DNA of 42,214 nt from a virus. The DNA lies in the IMG/VR virus record IMGVR_UViG_3300044837_000064, positions 1-42,214 of that record, one strand, 5' to 3'. Both the position numbers and the translations under genes were made by a program. Shown piece after piece: positions 22,641 to 31,933 of this stretch; positions within the stretch are counted from its first letter, which is position 1; each line of letters begins with the position of its first letter. The notes under the pieces were generated by a model. It was given only the letters and a program-made list of their open reading frames with translations. It ran no database searches and was not told the origin of the DNA.

Positions 22641-24208
22641 TGCTAAAGCCGCTTCGCAGCAAAGCCGCAGCACGGGCTCCGGTTTCCGAACCGGCGTTTC
22701 TGCCGGCTCCTACCAAGGGCTGGTACGTCGGGGCGAATTTGGCGGATGCGCCGGCCGGGACCGCCTACGTTCTCGACAACGCATTTCCGCAGCTTGATTA
22801 TATCCGAATGCGGCGCGGCTCGGCGGCCTATGCAACGGGCATGACGAGTGCTGCTGTTTCAGCCTTGATGCCCTATACATCGGGATCGGCCAGCAAGCTA
22901 TTTGCGGTCTGCTCTGGTTCGATTTTCGACGTATCGAGCGCTGGCGCTGTGGGAGCTGCGGCTGTCACCGGATTAAATTCGTCGGCGACGTTTGAATACG
23001 TCCAGTTCACCAACACGGCGACGACTTGGCTGATGGCGGTCAATGGCGTCGATGCAGCGCAGCTTTACAATGGATCGGCGTGGGTGACGGCGCCTGCCAT
23101 TACCGGGCTGACCGGCGGCAATCTGGCGCAAGTCTGGGTCTGCAAAAACCGGGTTTATGGCGTTCAAACATCGTCGCTCAGTGCCTGGTATCTCGGATTG
23201 AGCAGCCTTGGCGGCGCGGCAACACAACTGGATTTGTCGGGGATCTTCAAATACGGCGGCTCGCTGCTGTGCGGAACGGAATGGGCGATATCGTCCAATA
23301 GCGGGCTCTATCAGGTCAACGTGTTCATCACGACCGAGGGCGAGGTCGCGATTTACGACGGGCTTTTCCCCGGTGACACGTCATGGGCCATCAAGGGCCT
23401 TTACAAGATTTCAAAGCCGCTCGGGCGGCGCTGCTTCATTCGTGCCGGCGGTGATTTGGCTATCATGACCGAGGACGGGATAATTCCCATGTCCCAGGTG
23501 ATGACGCTGGATCAGATCGCGTTGCAGAACAAGGCCATCACGGCTCCGATTGCTCCGGCCTGGCGCAGAGCCGTGCTGGATCGAACGGGGCAGACTGGCT
23601 GGCAGCTTTTGCTTTGGCCGCTGGAGTCGATGGGCATCGTCAATCTGCCGAAGTCGAATGCCGGCGACAGGACGCAGTTCATTGCAAACGCCCGAACGGG
23701 AGCATGGGCGCGGTATCAGGGATGGGATGCCAACTGCTTTGCGGTCTACAACAACAATCTGTATTACGGCACGTCTGACGGACGGGTCATGCAGGCCGAG
23801 ACGGGCGGGCAGGACGACGGCGGCAATTATACGATGACCATTTTTCCGTCGTATAATTCGCTGAAAGCCGCGGCAAGCCGCAAGTTTGTCAAGATGGTAC
23901 GGCCAAGGGTTCAAGCCTCTTTCCCGATCACGCCGCAGATCACCGTCAAGATCGATTACGACACCACGACGCCGAACGTTCCGAGCGCCAATCCGATCAC
24001 GTCGGCCGGCGCGGTCTGGGATACGGCGAAATGGGATATCGATGTCTGGCCCTCCGAACTGTCGGATCAATCCACATGGATTGCGGCGCAGGCTTTGGGG
24101 ATGGTTGTTTCCCCGGTGTTTCAATTGACGCTTTCGACTTCGCAAAACCCCGACATTCGGCTGACGGCAACCGAGATGCTTTACGAATTAGGCAACGCTC
24201 TTGGTTAG
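22640..24208 (+). CDS. Tail hub / DNA-stabilisation protein
   Basis: A protein of 522 aa from the ATG at 22640, which overlaps the adaptor stop (TGATG). FLPAPTKGWYVGANLADAPA and LDNAFPQLDYIRMRRGSAAY open a beta-propeller-like chain with repeated W/Y-G patterns, as in P22 gp10 or T7 gp12 tail-hub proteins. It probably caps the neck, retains packaged DNA and carries fibres. Position between adaptor and ejection genes supports this. Confidence 0.8.
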   Translation: MLKPLRSKAAARAPVSEPAFLPAPTKGWYVGANLADAPAGTAYVLDNAFPQLDYIRMRRGSAAYATGMTSAAVSALMPYTSGSASKLFAVCSGSIFDVSSAGAVGAAAVTGLNSSATFEYVQFTNTATTWLMAVNGVDAAQLYNGSAWVTAPAITGLTGGNLAQVWVCKNRVYGVQTSSLSAWYLGLSSLGGAATQLDLSGIFKYGGSLLCGTEWAISSNSGLYQVNVFITTEGEVAIYDGLFPGDTSWAIKGLYKISKPLGRRCFIRAGGDLAIMTEDGIIPMSQVMTLDQIALQNKAITAPIAPAWRRAVLDRTGQTGWQLLLWPLESMGIVNLPKSNAGDRTQFIANARTGAWARYQGWDANCFAVYNNNLYYGTSDGRVMQAETGGQDDGGNYTMTIFPSYNSLKAAASRKFVKMVRPRVQASFPITPQITVKIDYDTTTPNVPSANPITSAGAVWDTAKWDIDVWPSELSDQSTWIAAQALGMVVSPVFQLTLSTSQNPDIRLTATEMLYELGNALG

Positions 24209-24593
24209 GCAAGACAGCGAAGCCGCCAAGCGGTTCGTTGAAACCCGTGAACAGGTAGCCATTTGCGACCCCTATATCGGGTTGATTGTTGAAAATGGTA
24301 ACAAGCAAGTCGGTGCGTTCATTCTCAATGATTACACGCCGGGGCAAAACATCGAAATGTCCGCGGTGATAACCGGGGCGGTCCCGATGCGGGATCTGCG
24401 GGATATCTTCCGGTATTGCTTCGATCGGGTTCGGCGGGTGACGGCGCGAACCTCGGTCAACAACACAAGAACGATCTACATGCTCGGGGTGCTCGGCTTT
24501 AGGCGCGAGGGTCTTTTGCGTGAGTGGTTTCGGGACGGCAGCGATGGCGCGCTGTTCAGCCTCTTAAAGAAAGAGCAGAGAATTTATCGATGA
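24201..24593 (+). CDS. GNAT-like acetyltransferase
   Basis: A protein of 130 aa from a TTG at 24201. EQVAICDPYIGLIVENGNKQ then VGAFILNDYTPGQNIEMSAV and the final TRTIYMLGVLGFRREGLLREWF follow the beta-strand order of GNAT folds, ending with the usual L.FR.EG.LR element. Such genes frequently lie between tail hub and ejection proteins in podoviruses; the substrate is unknown. Overlaps both neighbours. Confidence 0.7.
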   Translation: MVRQDSEAAKRFVETREQVAICDPYIGLIVENGNKQVGAFILNDYTPGQNIEMSAVITGAVPMRDLRDIFRYCFDRVRRVTARTSVNNTRTIYMLGVLGFRREGLLREWFRDGSDGALFSLLKKEQRIYR

Positions 24594-25369
24594 AAAGCTC
24601 TCCGACACCGCCTGATCCATATCAGACCGCGCAAACTCAAAACCAGTTCAACGTCGGCACCGCCAACGCAAATCAGCGCGTTAACATGGTCGATCAATCG
24701 AATCCGTTTGGCAGTCTGGCCTATAACCAGACCGGAACCAACCCGGACGGAACGGCGAAGTTTTCGGCCAACAGTTCGCTCTCGCAGCCGTTGCAAACGG
24801 CCTTGGGCGGCCTGTACGGGAAGGGGGCTCTATCGGGCAATGCGCTCGATCTGTCATACGACGGCACGGCGGGCCGGCTGGATGCGCTTAACAAGGCCCG
24901 GCTCGATCCGCAGTGGCAGCAGAACACGGATAGCCAGGAGTCCAAACTTGCAGCTCAGGGCCTCACGCCTGGGATGCCCGGCTATGACAACGCCATGCGC
25001 GTCTTTAATCAGGGCAAGAACGACGCTTACAACAGCGCAAACCTTGCCGATTACGGGCAGGCGGCGAGTGCGGCACAGGCGGAATATAATTCACCGCTTC
25101 AGACCGCGCAGGGCATCAGCTCGCTCGCCAATGGTGCGCGGGTCAATACGCCGACAACCAATGTGGCCGGAACGAACTACGCGGGCCTTGCGGAGGATGC
25201 CTACAAGCAGCAATCCGCCAACGCGAACGCAGCCAACGGGCAATTGGGCGGCATCTTCGGGAGCATACTCGGCGCGGGGGCTAATCTTGCGACGGGTGGA
25301 GCGTCTGGCATGTTCAGTAAAATGGGAGGCCTGTTCGGCGGCGGATCTCCCAGCGGTTACGGGAAATAA
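24590..25369 (+). CDS. Internal virion protein, small
   Basis: A protein of 259 aa from the ATG at 24590 (ATGA overlap). It begins SSPTPPDPYQTAQTQNQFNV...NPFGSLAYNQTGT, a signature of a common podovirus protein encoded before the ejection genes. The rest is Gln/Asn/Ala-rich and helical, ending in Gly-rich GGIFGSILGAGANLATGGAS that may insert in membrane. A role in DNA ejection is inferred. Confidence 0.7.
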   Translation: MKSSPTPPDPYQTAQTQNQFNVGTANANQRVNMVDQSNPFGSLAYNQTGTNPDGTAKFSANSSLSQPLQTALGGLYGKGALSGNALDLSYDGTAGRLDALNKARLDPQWQQNTDSQESKLAAQGLTPGMPGYDNAMRVFNQGKNDAYNSANLADYGQAASAAQAEYNSPLQTAQGISSLANGARVNTPTTNVAGTNYAGLAEDAYKQQSANANAANGQLGGIFGSILGAGANLATGGASGMFSKMGGLFGGGSPSGYGK

Positions 25370-25372
25370 TCC

Positions 25373-26785
25373 ATGGCCCTGACTGACTATTCGATCGACA
25401 CTTCCGGCTCCCCGCAAGACGTTACGCGCAAGCAGGCGCTTGCCGATGCGTTGATGAAGCAGGGCATGGATAGTTCGCCGGCAGCCGGCGGTAAAAATGG
25501 CGGGTGGGTCACGGCGCTTAACCGCGGGCTGGCGGGAGCATTGGGGGGGTATCAGCGCGGTGCAGCAGCGAACGAGGAACAGACGGGAAGGGATTCAGTT
25601 CGCCAGCAGTTGGCCGCAGCACTATCGGACGATGGCAAGGTCACGCCACAAACGATGATAGGGCTTGCGAGCAACCCGTGGGCTACGCCGGGGCAGACCC
25701 AGGCCGTTACGCATGTAGCGGATATGCAGAACCAGCAGGCGCGGCAGGGTGTAGAGGATCAGCACTGGGGTGCAACGTACCAGCTTCAGAAGGAAGCGGC
25801 GGCGAGGGCTGCGGATAAGACACCTGCCGGGTTTATAGCCGATCCTGCCAATCCGGGCGGTTACAAGCCAATTGCTGGCGGCCCTGCTGACCCGGCCTAT
25901 CTATCGAGCGCCAATGCTGCAAAGGGCTCCGATACGCCAAACAGCGTTAAGGAATACAATTATTATACAAAGACGTTCCAGCCGACGCCGGAAAATCCGC
26001 AACCTATGGACTACGGCACGTTCTCGACCGCAAAGGCCAGGGCTGCGGCCACCAACGTCACCACCAACGTCGATACCAAGGGGCCCGACAAATACGATAC
26101 CGTCATGGGTGAGGGGTTGGCGAAGTCTCACGCCGCCCTTTCGAACGGCGTTGAGGATGCCCAGGCGCGGGCGCGAGACCTCGCCGCGATGCAGGGTGCG
26201 GTCGATGCCATCCAGAAGAACGGCGGCACCACGGGCGGTATGGGGCAGGCTCAGGCCCTGGAAGTTCAAAAGACCATCAATGCCGGCGCCGCGGCGCTCG
26301 GAATGGAACCGCCGATCAATGAAAAGGGCATTGCTGACAAGGAGTTTCTGACCAAGTTCAACCGGCAGATTGCCGGAGCGCAAGCTAAGGGCGCTGTCGG
26401 TTCGCGCGTTACCAACTTCGAAATGTCGAACTACCTGAAGGCAAATCCGGGTCTGGAAATGTCGATCACGGGCAATCAACGTTTGATCGGTATTCAGTCG
26501 CAGATCGAGCAGCGCAATGTTGCAGTTGGCAATGCCATTCGGGAAGCTACTGCGGCTGCGGTCGGTGCCGGCAAGCGCGTCAATCCCTCTGAAATTCAAA
26601 CCATCATCAAAAAATACGACGAAGAGCATCACGTCATGGACCCGGTGACGGGGCAGGACTTGACGCAGAGCTATACGCTTCCCGAGTTTCAGACGGGTGG
26701 AAACAACCCCGCGCTATCAGCCGATCACGGCGCAAACCTGAAGAAAATCCGTGTCTGGAACCCGGCAACCGGGAAGGTTGAATAA
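25373..26785 (+). CDS. Ejection (internal virion) protein
   Basis: A protein of 470 aa. Ala/Gln/Gly-rich, helical and without membrane segments; GGWVTALNRGLAGALGGYQR near the N-terminus is typical of podovirus ejection proteins, and AAAVGAGKRVNPSEIQTIIK closes the helical core. It lies between a small internal protein and a 681-aa protein, the usual three-gene ejection set (as P22 gp7/20/16). The stop overlaps the next ATG (TAATG). Confidence 0.7.
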   Translation: MALTDYSIDTSGSPQDVTRKQALADALMKQGMDSSPAAGGKNGGWVTALNRGLAGALGGYQRGAAANEEQTGRDSVRQQLAAALSDDGKVTPQTMIGLASNPWATPGQTQAVTHVADMQNQQARQGVEDQHWGATYQLQKEAAARAADKTPAGFIADPANPGGYKPIAGGPADPAYLSSANAAKGSDTPNSVKEYNYYTKTFQPTPENPQPMDYGTFSTAKARAAATNVTTNVDTKGPDKYDTVMGEGLAKSHAALSNGVEDAQARARDLAAMQGAVDAIQKNGGTTGGMGQAQALEVQKTINAGAAALGMEPPINEKGIADKEFLTKFNRQIAGAQAKGAVGSRVTNFEMSNYLKANPGLEMSITGNQRLIGIQSQIEQRNVAVGNAIREATAAAVGAGKRVNPSEIQTIIKKYDEEHHVMDPVTGQDLTQSYTLPEFQTGGNNPALSADHGANLKKIRVWNPATGKVE

Positions 26786-28830
26786 TGGACGCTATCCACG
26801 TCCAGGCCCCTGACGGCTCGGTTATCCAGTTCCCGGCGGGGACGCCTGACGCAACCATTAACGGCGTCATGGCGTCGGAATACGGCGACAAGAAAGCTCC
26901 CGCAGAGAAGGGAGTTCTTCAGTCTGTTCGTGAGGCTATCCACGCGCCTACGCGGATATTGGAGAACGGCCTTCTTATGGGCCTTGGCGATCGAGCCCGC
27001 GCCGGCATGGATGCCATCATCGGCAAGGGCGATTACGGCTCGAACCTAAAGAGCGAGCAGGCGCAGACCGGGCAATTCGAAGCAGATCACCCGATTGCCG
27101 CGCCCATTATTGGTGGCGTGGGTGGCGCTATTGCTCCGATCGGAATGCTGGGTGCAGCCGGCCAAAGCGCTAGTTTAGCCGGCAAGGTTGGTTACGGCGC
27201 TGCGGCGGGCGCTGGCATCGGCGGTGCGCAGGGCGGTTTGTCGTCGCATGATTGGACCGACTTGGGGCAGACTGCCAAGGACACGGCTGTCGGCGCGGGC
27301 ATTGGGGGCGTGCTGGGCGGCTCCATTCCGCTGGCAGGAAAAGCCATTGGCTCGGGTTACAACGCCATAGCGAGCGCGCTGACGACTCCTGAAGGCATCT
27401 CTCGGGGAGCTTCCCGACACCTGATCGAAGCGCTGTCGGCCGATGGCGCGCCGGCTGTTCAAGGGCGTATGGGTCAACTTGGCTCCGATGCGATGCTGGC
27501 GGATTCCGGCCCGGCGTTCCTTGGTAAAGCACAAGGCGCGGCGCTGAACAGCGACGAAGGCCGCTCGGTCCTGGCGAATGCCCTGACGGCGCGCAACGAG
27601 GGGACAAACCAGCGGATCATGGGCGATGTGAACCGGGTACTCGGACCGGCTGAAGATCCCCAGACGGTCACGAATGCCATTCGAGCGCAAAGGTCAGCGG
27701 TGGATAATCAGTCATATCCAGCCGCACTCGGAAATGCTCCCGAGGTCCAGACCGCCCACATCCTGACGCAACTGGACGACATGATCCCACGCGCTGTTGG
27801 TGCCGAGCGTCGGGCTCTTGAAAACCTGCGCGGCATGATGATGACGACCGAACGTCGCCCTCTGGTGGATGCTCAGGGCCATCCACAATATGACCACTTG
27901 GGCAACGAGCGGTTTCACGAGGCCCCGGTTTCGCAGAATGACGCCGAAGTGCTTCACAAGGTCAAACAGGAAATCGATAACGTAATTCAATACGACCAGC
28001 CGGGCTTAGGTGTCCCGGCCGGTGCGTTGACTCGCCAACAGGGCGCGTTGAAGCTCATGCGCGGCGAGGTTAACAACGCCCTTGAGGCCCAAGTTCCGGG
28101 ATATCGAGAGGCGAACCGTCAATCTGCAGCCCTTGCCAGGCGCGGCGAGGCGGTAGACGCGGGTACGCAATATCTCGGGTCCGGTAAAACGACGCCTTCG
28201 CCCGACCGGTTTGCGGCCGAATTTGACCCACTTTCACAGGGCGAGAAGATCGCGTTCGCCAAGGGAAGCCGCGGCAATATCGAGCGCATTCTCGGGACCA
28301 AGGCCAACGACCTTCAGGCGCTCCGCGGCGAACTGCAGGGCGAGGGCGGTTGGAATACAGCCAAGATCGGCACGGTTCACGGACAGGAAGCCGCCGATGA
28401 ATTAGCCGCCTCGGTCGATCGCAACCTGAAATTCCGCGATACCCATAACAAGGTGGTCGAGAACAGCCAGACGGCGCAACGGCAGGCCGCAGCGCGCAAC
28501 ATGAAGCCTGAGCCATCGAGTGAAACGCCACTCATTGGTCCTTCGACAAACCTGACAGGATTGCTTGCCACGGGCGGGAAGAGGGCGTTGGGAGCCGCAC
28601 TCAATGCCATGCGGCCCGATCCGACCAAATCATTTGGGGAAGTCGCTAGGGTTTTGTCTGCCCAAGGAAGCGACCGCGACCGCCATCTGGCAGCGTTGGT
28701 TGATGCTCTATCGCGTCGGCAGGGTCATACCGCAATGGCTCAGGACGTGGGGAGCCGTGGGGCATTGATCGCTGCATTGCTCGGGAACGGTTACGCTCAA
28801 TCGCATCCCAGCCAAAACCAATCACAATGA
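26785..28830 (+). CDS. Large ejection protein
   Basis: A protein of 681 aa. The N-terminal VQAPDGSVIQFPAGTPDATI module with NGVMASEYG is a short repeat-like domain found at the start of many podovirus ejection proteins. Residues about 110-210 are Gly/Ala-rich, with GAAAGAGIGGAQGG and GAGIGGVLGGSIPLAGKAIG, compatible with membrane insertion. The remainder is helical. It probably enters the host envelope to conduct phage DNA. Its 3' end is overlapped on the opposite strand by 28646..28966. Confidence 0.75.
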   Translation: MDAIHVQAPDGSVIQFPAGTPDATINGVMASEYGDKKAPAEKGVLQSVREAIHAPTRILENGLLMGLGDRARAGMDAIIGKGDYGSNLKSEQAQTGQFEADHPIAAPIIGGVGGAIAPIGMLGAAGQSASLAGKVGYGAAAGAGIGGAQGGLSSHDWTDLGQTAKDTAVGAGIGGVLGGSIPLAGKAIGSGYNAIASALTTPEGISRGASRHLIEALSADGAPAVQGRMGQLGSDAMLADSGPAFLGKAQGAALNSDEGRSVLANALTARNEGTNQRIMGDVNRVLGPAEDPQTVTNAIRAQRSAVDNQSYPAALGNAPEVQTAHILTQLDDMIPRAVGAERRALENLRGMMMTTERRPLVDAQGHPQYDHLGNERFHEAPVSQNDAEVLHKVKQEIDNVIQYDQPGLGVPAGALTRQQGALKLMRGEVNNALEAQVPGYREANRQSAALARRGEAVDAGTQYLGSGKTTPSPDRFAAEFDPLSQGEKIAFAKGSRGNIERILGTKANDLQALRGELQGEGGWNTAKIGTVHGQEAADELAASVDRNLKFRDTHNKVVENSQTAQRQAAARNMKPEPSSETPLIGPSTNLTGLLATGGKRALGAALNAMRPDPTKSFGEVARVLSAQGSDRDRHLAALVDALSRRQGHTAMAQDVGSRGALIAALLGNGYAQSHPSQNQSQ

Positions 28831-28966
28831 GCGCGGCAATGCCGATAACGCTGAAAATCATGAACCCGGAAAAGCTCATCGCCTTCGCGAGCCGGTGCAG
28901 CCAGTAATTCTCCAGCAGTATGAACCCGAACAGGGTGGCGCTGCAAATCGCTAATGCTTTGTTCAT
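28646..28966 (-). CDS. Antisense membrane protein in the late operon
   Basis: A protein of 106 aa. AAGGAG 6 bp before the ATG is a strong ribosome site. Residues 5-25 (ALAICSATLFGFILLENYW) and 33-55 (GFMIFSVIGIAALIVIGFGW) are transmembrane helices. The C-terminal 60 residues are polar and are antisense to the end of the large ejection gene. Opposite orientation suggests expression in the lysogen, perhaps as a superinfection or conversion gene; the role is unknown. Confidence 0.6.
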   Translation of the reverse strand: MNKALAICSATLFGFILLENYWLHRLAKAMSFSGFMIFSVIGIAALIVIGFGWDAIERNRSRAMQRSMPHGSPRPEPLRYDPADAIEHQPTLPDGGRGRFLGQTKP

Positions 28967-28970
28967 CAAG

Positions 28971-28991
28971 GGCTCCTTCGGGGGCCTTTTT
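28971..28991 (+). terminator. Terminator with TTCG loop after the ejection genes
   Basis: GGCTCC, loop TTCG, GGGGCC (one G-T pair) and TTTTT on the plus strand. It may separate the tail-fibre transcript from the upstream genes. It also covers the ribosome site of the antisense gene at 28646..28966. Confidence 0.7.
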
Positions 28992-29005
28992 CTATTAGGA
29001 GGCCA

Positions 29006-29566
29006 CTAGTCAACGCTCCAAAGCGTAGCCCATCTAGTTCCGGCCTTGATGCGTGAAATCGTAGTATCCCTCACCTCATAATCCAAGGCTATCGCGGTGC
29101 AGGGACGCTTGTCTGCTCTAATCGCAACAACCTGTTCGGGCGTCAACTTATTGTTGGGTCTGAATTGACCTCGTTCCACTGAGTCCCGGCCATTATCGGC
29201 CTTTGTGCCCGGCAACAGGTGCGCCGGGTTTACGCATCGTTTGTTATCGCAAGTATGTCGTAGGAGTTTGCCCTTTGGGATTGGGCCGACGAAATGCTCA
29301 TACGCAATCCGGTGAGCACGTTGAACTTTCGGCCACATCTGAATGGTGCCGTAACCGTGGGTTATAGCGCCTGTCCAATTCCAACATCCGGTCAGTTGCT
29401 CTTTCTCGACCTTCGACATGATGCGCTGCTCTAAATCTTGCTTGCTCGTTCCCGCCTCGACCTTGGTTTTATGCCGAGATAGTTCACCGCGCCTTTGAGC
29501 GGCTTCGTAGTGCGGCCTGCAAAGCCCGCGTCCGATCACCTTCGCCCCGCAAATAGAACAACCCAT
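29006..29566 (-). CDS. HNH homing-type endonuclease, antisense to late genes
   Basis: A protein of 186 aa. The N-terminus CSICGAKVIGRGLCRPHY is a zinc finger. AHRIAYEHFVGPIP (84-97) and RHTCDNKRC then VNPAHLLPGTKADN (103-125) are an HNH_3 motif with zinc cysteines. LTPEQVVAIRAD and DTTISRIKAGTRW form a C-terminal HTH. GGAGGT precedes the ATG. The domain order and reverse orientation in the late operon point to a mobile homing endonuclease gene. Confidence 0.9.
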   Translation of the reverse strand: MGCSICGAKVIGRGLCRPHYEAAQRRGELSRHKTKVEAGTSKQDLEQRIMSKVEKEQLTGCWNWTGAITHGYGTIQMWPKVQRAHRIAYEHFVGPIPKGKLLRHTCDNKRCVNPAHLLPGTKADNGRDSVERGQFRPNNKLTPEQVVAIRADKRPCTAIALDYEVRDTTISRIKAGTRWATLWSVD

Positions 29567-29630
29567 TGCAATGCACCTCCGGTTGACGCCCGGAATTGCA
29601 TGTAATGCCTATGGATAAGGAATACAACCT

Positions 29631-30926
29631 TTGCCTCGACAAAGTAACGGCACCTACGTCGCCCCGGCCAATACTGCCGCGGTATCCGGTGGCACGATCA
29701 GTTCCAGCGCATTTAACACGTTGGAAACCGATATTGGCACAGAAATCACCAACTCGGTAGACCGGTCCGGCCGTTCTGCCATGACCGCCGCCCTTCCGAT
29801 GGGGGGCAATAAAATCACGGGCCTGGCCGACCCGGTCGCCCTGACGGACGCCGCAACGCGGAATTACATTCTCCAGGCCAATCAACAGTCTGTAGCGCAG
29901 TCCTACGCCAATACGGGCACGGTTGACGCGCTGACGTGTGCGGCAACGCCGACGATTACCGCGCTCACGAACGGCATGACGTTCTTTATCCGCTGTGCCG
30001 GCGCAAACGCCACGACAACCCCGACCTTTGCGCCGGATGCCATCGCTGCGGCGGTTATCGTCAAGGGAGCCGGCGTCGCTCTGGCTGCGGGTGATATCGC
30101 AGGGGCAGGATACTGGGCCTCGCTGACCTATGACAGCACGCTTACGAAGTGGGTATTGAACAACCCCGCGACCGGCGTTGTTGCCACTCCTGCGGCGGTT
30201 GGGTTTTTCAGGAACCTTTCAGTCAAGGTCGCGAGCAACACTACGGTAACAGTTGCCGCCGATGCCATCGTTACTTCCAACGGCTCCACGTTCCAGACTA
30301 CTGCGCTCTCGGGGACAATCAACCTCGGCACCAATGGCGTAGCCAATGCGCTCGATGCAGGCACGATTGCGTCGAACACGTTTTATTATATCTGGGCGAT
30401 TGCGAAGGCTGACGGGACTACGGCGGGGCTTGCTTCTACGTCCTCAAGTGCCCCGACGCTCCCGAGCGGATATGCCTACAAGGCCCGCATCGGAACGGTA
30501 AAAACCGCCTCGGGTTCCGCTCAGTTGATGGGTACATGGCAGCTCGGCCGGACCACTCAGTATGTTGTCGGGCTTGGACAGACCTCATCTGTTGTCGTCA
30601 TGACTAGCGGCATTGCTGGAAATGTCGGTACCCCGACATGGGCCGCCGTTAGCGTTTCCAATTTCGTCCCGCCAACGGCGGCTCGCATCAGCCTGATGTT
30701 GTCATCCGGTATTACTGCGAGCGGTTGCATGGCCGCGCCGAACAATTCCTATGGCGGCAACGCCTCGCTGGCGAACATGCCGCCCATGCTGATTAACGGC
30801 GCCGGCACGGTCAACCAGAACGTATCCATGGTTGGGCAATTCATCCTCGAGAGCACAAATGTCTATTACGCCTCCAGTCAGGCCAATGCGCTTTTGGGCT
30901 GCATGGGGTGGGAGGAAAATCTCTGA
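29631..30926 (+). CDS. Tail fibre protein
   Basis: A protein of 431 aa from a TTG at 29631, supported by AAGGAA 8 bp upstream. The N-terminal PRQSNGTYVAPANTAAVSGG then TISSSAFNTLETDIGTEI, and SAMTAALPMGGNKITGLADP with DAATRNYI, are standard phage tail-fibre attachment modules. The rest is Ser/Thr/Ala-rich beta repeats. It should bind the host surface. The rare TTG start may hold its level down. Confidence 0.85.
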   Translation: MPRQSNGTYVAPANTAAVSGGTISSSAFNTLETDIGTEITNSVDRSGRSAMTAALPMGGNKITGLADPVALTDAATRNYILQANQQSVAQSYANTGTVDALTCAATPTITALTNGMTFFIRCAGANATTTPTFAPDAIAAAVIVKGAGVALAAGDIAGAGYWASLTYDSTLTKWVLNNPATGVVATPAAVGFFRNLSVKVASNTTVTVAADAIVTSNGSTFQTTALSGTINLGTNGVANALDAGTIASNTFYYIWAIAKADGTTAGLASTSSSAPTLPSGYAYKARIGTVKTASGSAQLMGTWQLGRTTQYVVGLGQTSSVVVMTSGIAGNVGTPTWAAVSVSNFVPPTAARISLMLSSGITASGCMAAPNNSYGGNASLANMPPMLINGAGTVNQNVSMVGQFILESTNVYYASSQANALLGCMGWEENL

Positions 30927-31933
30927 TGGCCGGATCAATCACGACCACGCCTCCTATTATCGAACTTCCTCCGGGTTCCTCGCCGTCGTCCATCGCGCAG
31001 GGCATTCAAGGGCCGGCTGGTCCATCCAACGTGCTTTCAATTGGCAGCGTCACTAACGGCGGCGCAGCGGCGGCCACCATTACCGGAACGACCCCGGCGC
31101 AGGTTTTGAACCTGACGCTTCCGCAAGGTCCAACCGGGGCAACAGGCAATACAGGCCCGGCAGGAGCAACCGGCATCAGCGGCACGCCGACCGCAAACCA
31201 GTTGGCGACGTTCTCCAACAGCACGACGATCCAGGGCGTTACAATCACGGGCCTTGTGAAAGCGAATGGCGCATCGGCGCCAGCCGCCGCCGCAGCGGGA
31301 ACGGATTATCTCGCGCCTCCGAGCGGAACGGCACTTCTGAAGGCCAACAGCGGCGGTGCCTTGGCAAACGCGACAGCCGGAACCGACTATATCGCGCCTC
31401 CAAGTGGCACAGCGTTGCTGAAGGCCAACAGCGGCGGGGCTCTTGCTAATGCCACGGCCGGTACTGATTATCTTGCACCTCCGGCAGGCGCCGCATTGTT
31501 GAAAGCCAATTCCGGCGGGGCATTGGCGAACGCAGCAGCCGGAACGGATTATCTCGCGCCAGCGGCTATCGGAACGACAGTCCAAGCCTTCGATGCCCAG
31601 CTCTTCAGCAACATCCCGGTCAACTCGCAAAGCGCCGCTTATACGCTGGTCGCGGCCGATGCGCAGAGACAGATTTTGCATCCGTCAGCGGACACAACGG
31701 CACGAACATGGACGATTCCAGCTAACGCGAGCGTAGCGTTCCCTGTCGGTACTATGATTACCTTCGTCAATCAGAACGCCGCAGGCGTCATTACGTTGGC
31801 GATTACGACTGACACCATGCGCCTCGCCGGTCCCGGCACCACCGGCAACCGCACGTTGGCGGCGAACGGTATGGCGACGGCGGATAAGATCACGACGACG
31901 GAGTGGATTATCAGCGGCACGGGGCTCACTTGA
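30926..31933 (+). CDS. Tail fibre with collagen-like and 27-aa repeats
   Basis: A protein of 335 aa from the ATG at 30926 (TGATG overlap). GIQGPAGPS and GPTGATGNTGPAGATG (about 30-90) are collagen-like Gly-X-Y stretches. They are followed by about four copies of a 27-residue unit (GTDYLAPPSGTALLKANSGG then ALANATA). The C-terminal 100 residues (AYTLVAADAQRQILHPSADT...TWTIPANASVAFPVGT) are a fibre tip domain common in phages. A trimeric fibre shaft is likely. Confidence 0.85.
   Translation: MAGSITTTPPIIELPPGSSPSSIAQGIQGPAGPSNVLSIGSVTNGGAAAATITGTTPAQVLNLTLPQGPTGATGNTGPAGATGISGTPTANQLATFSNSTTIQGVTITGLVKANGASAPAAAAAGTDYLAPPSGTALLKANSGGALANATAGTDYIAPPSGTALLKANSGGALANATAGTDYLAPPAGAALLKANSGGALANAAAGTDYLAPAAIGTTVQAFDAQLFSNIPVNSQSAAYTLVAADAQRQILHPSADTTARTWTIPANASVAFPVGTMITFVNQNAAGVITLAITTDTMRLAGPGTTGNRTLAANGMATADKITTTEWIISGTGLT
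31298..31560 (+). repeat. 81-bp in-frame tandem repeat
   Basis: Units begin at 31298, 31379, 31460 and 31541 (GGAACGGATTAT-like starts), giving an exact 81-bp period and a 27-residue protein repeat. The copies differ at synonymous and a few coding sites, so they are not very recent. Copy number may vary and set fibre length. Confidence 0.85.
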
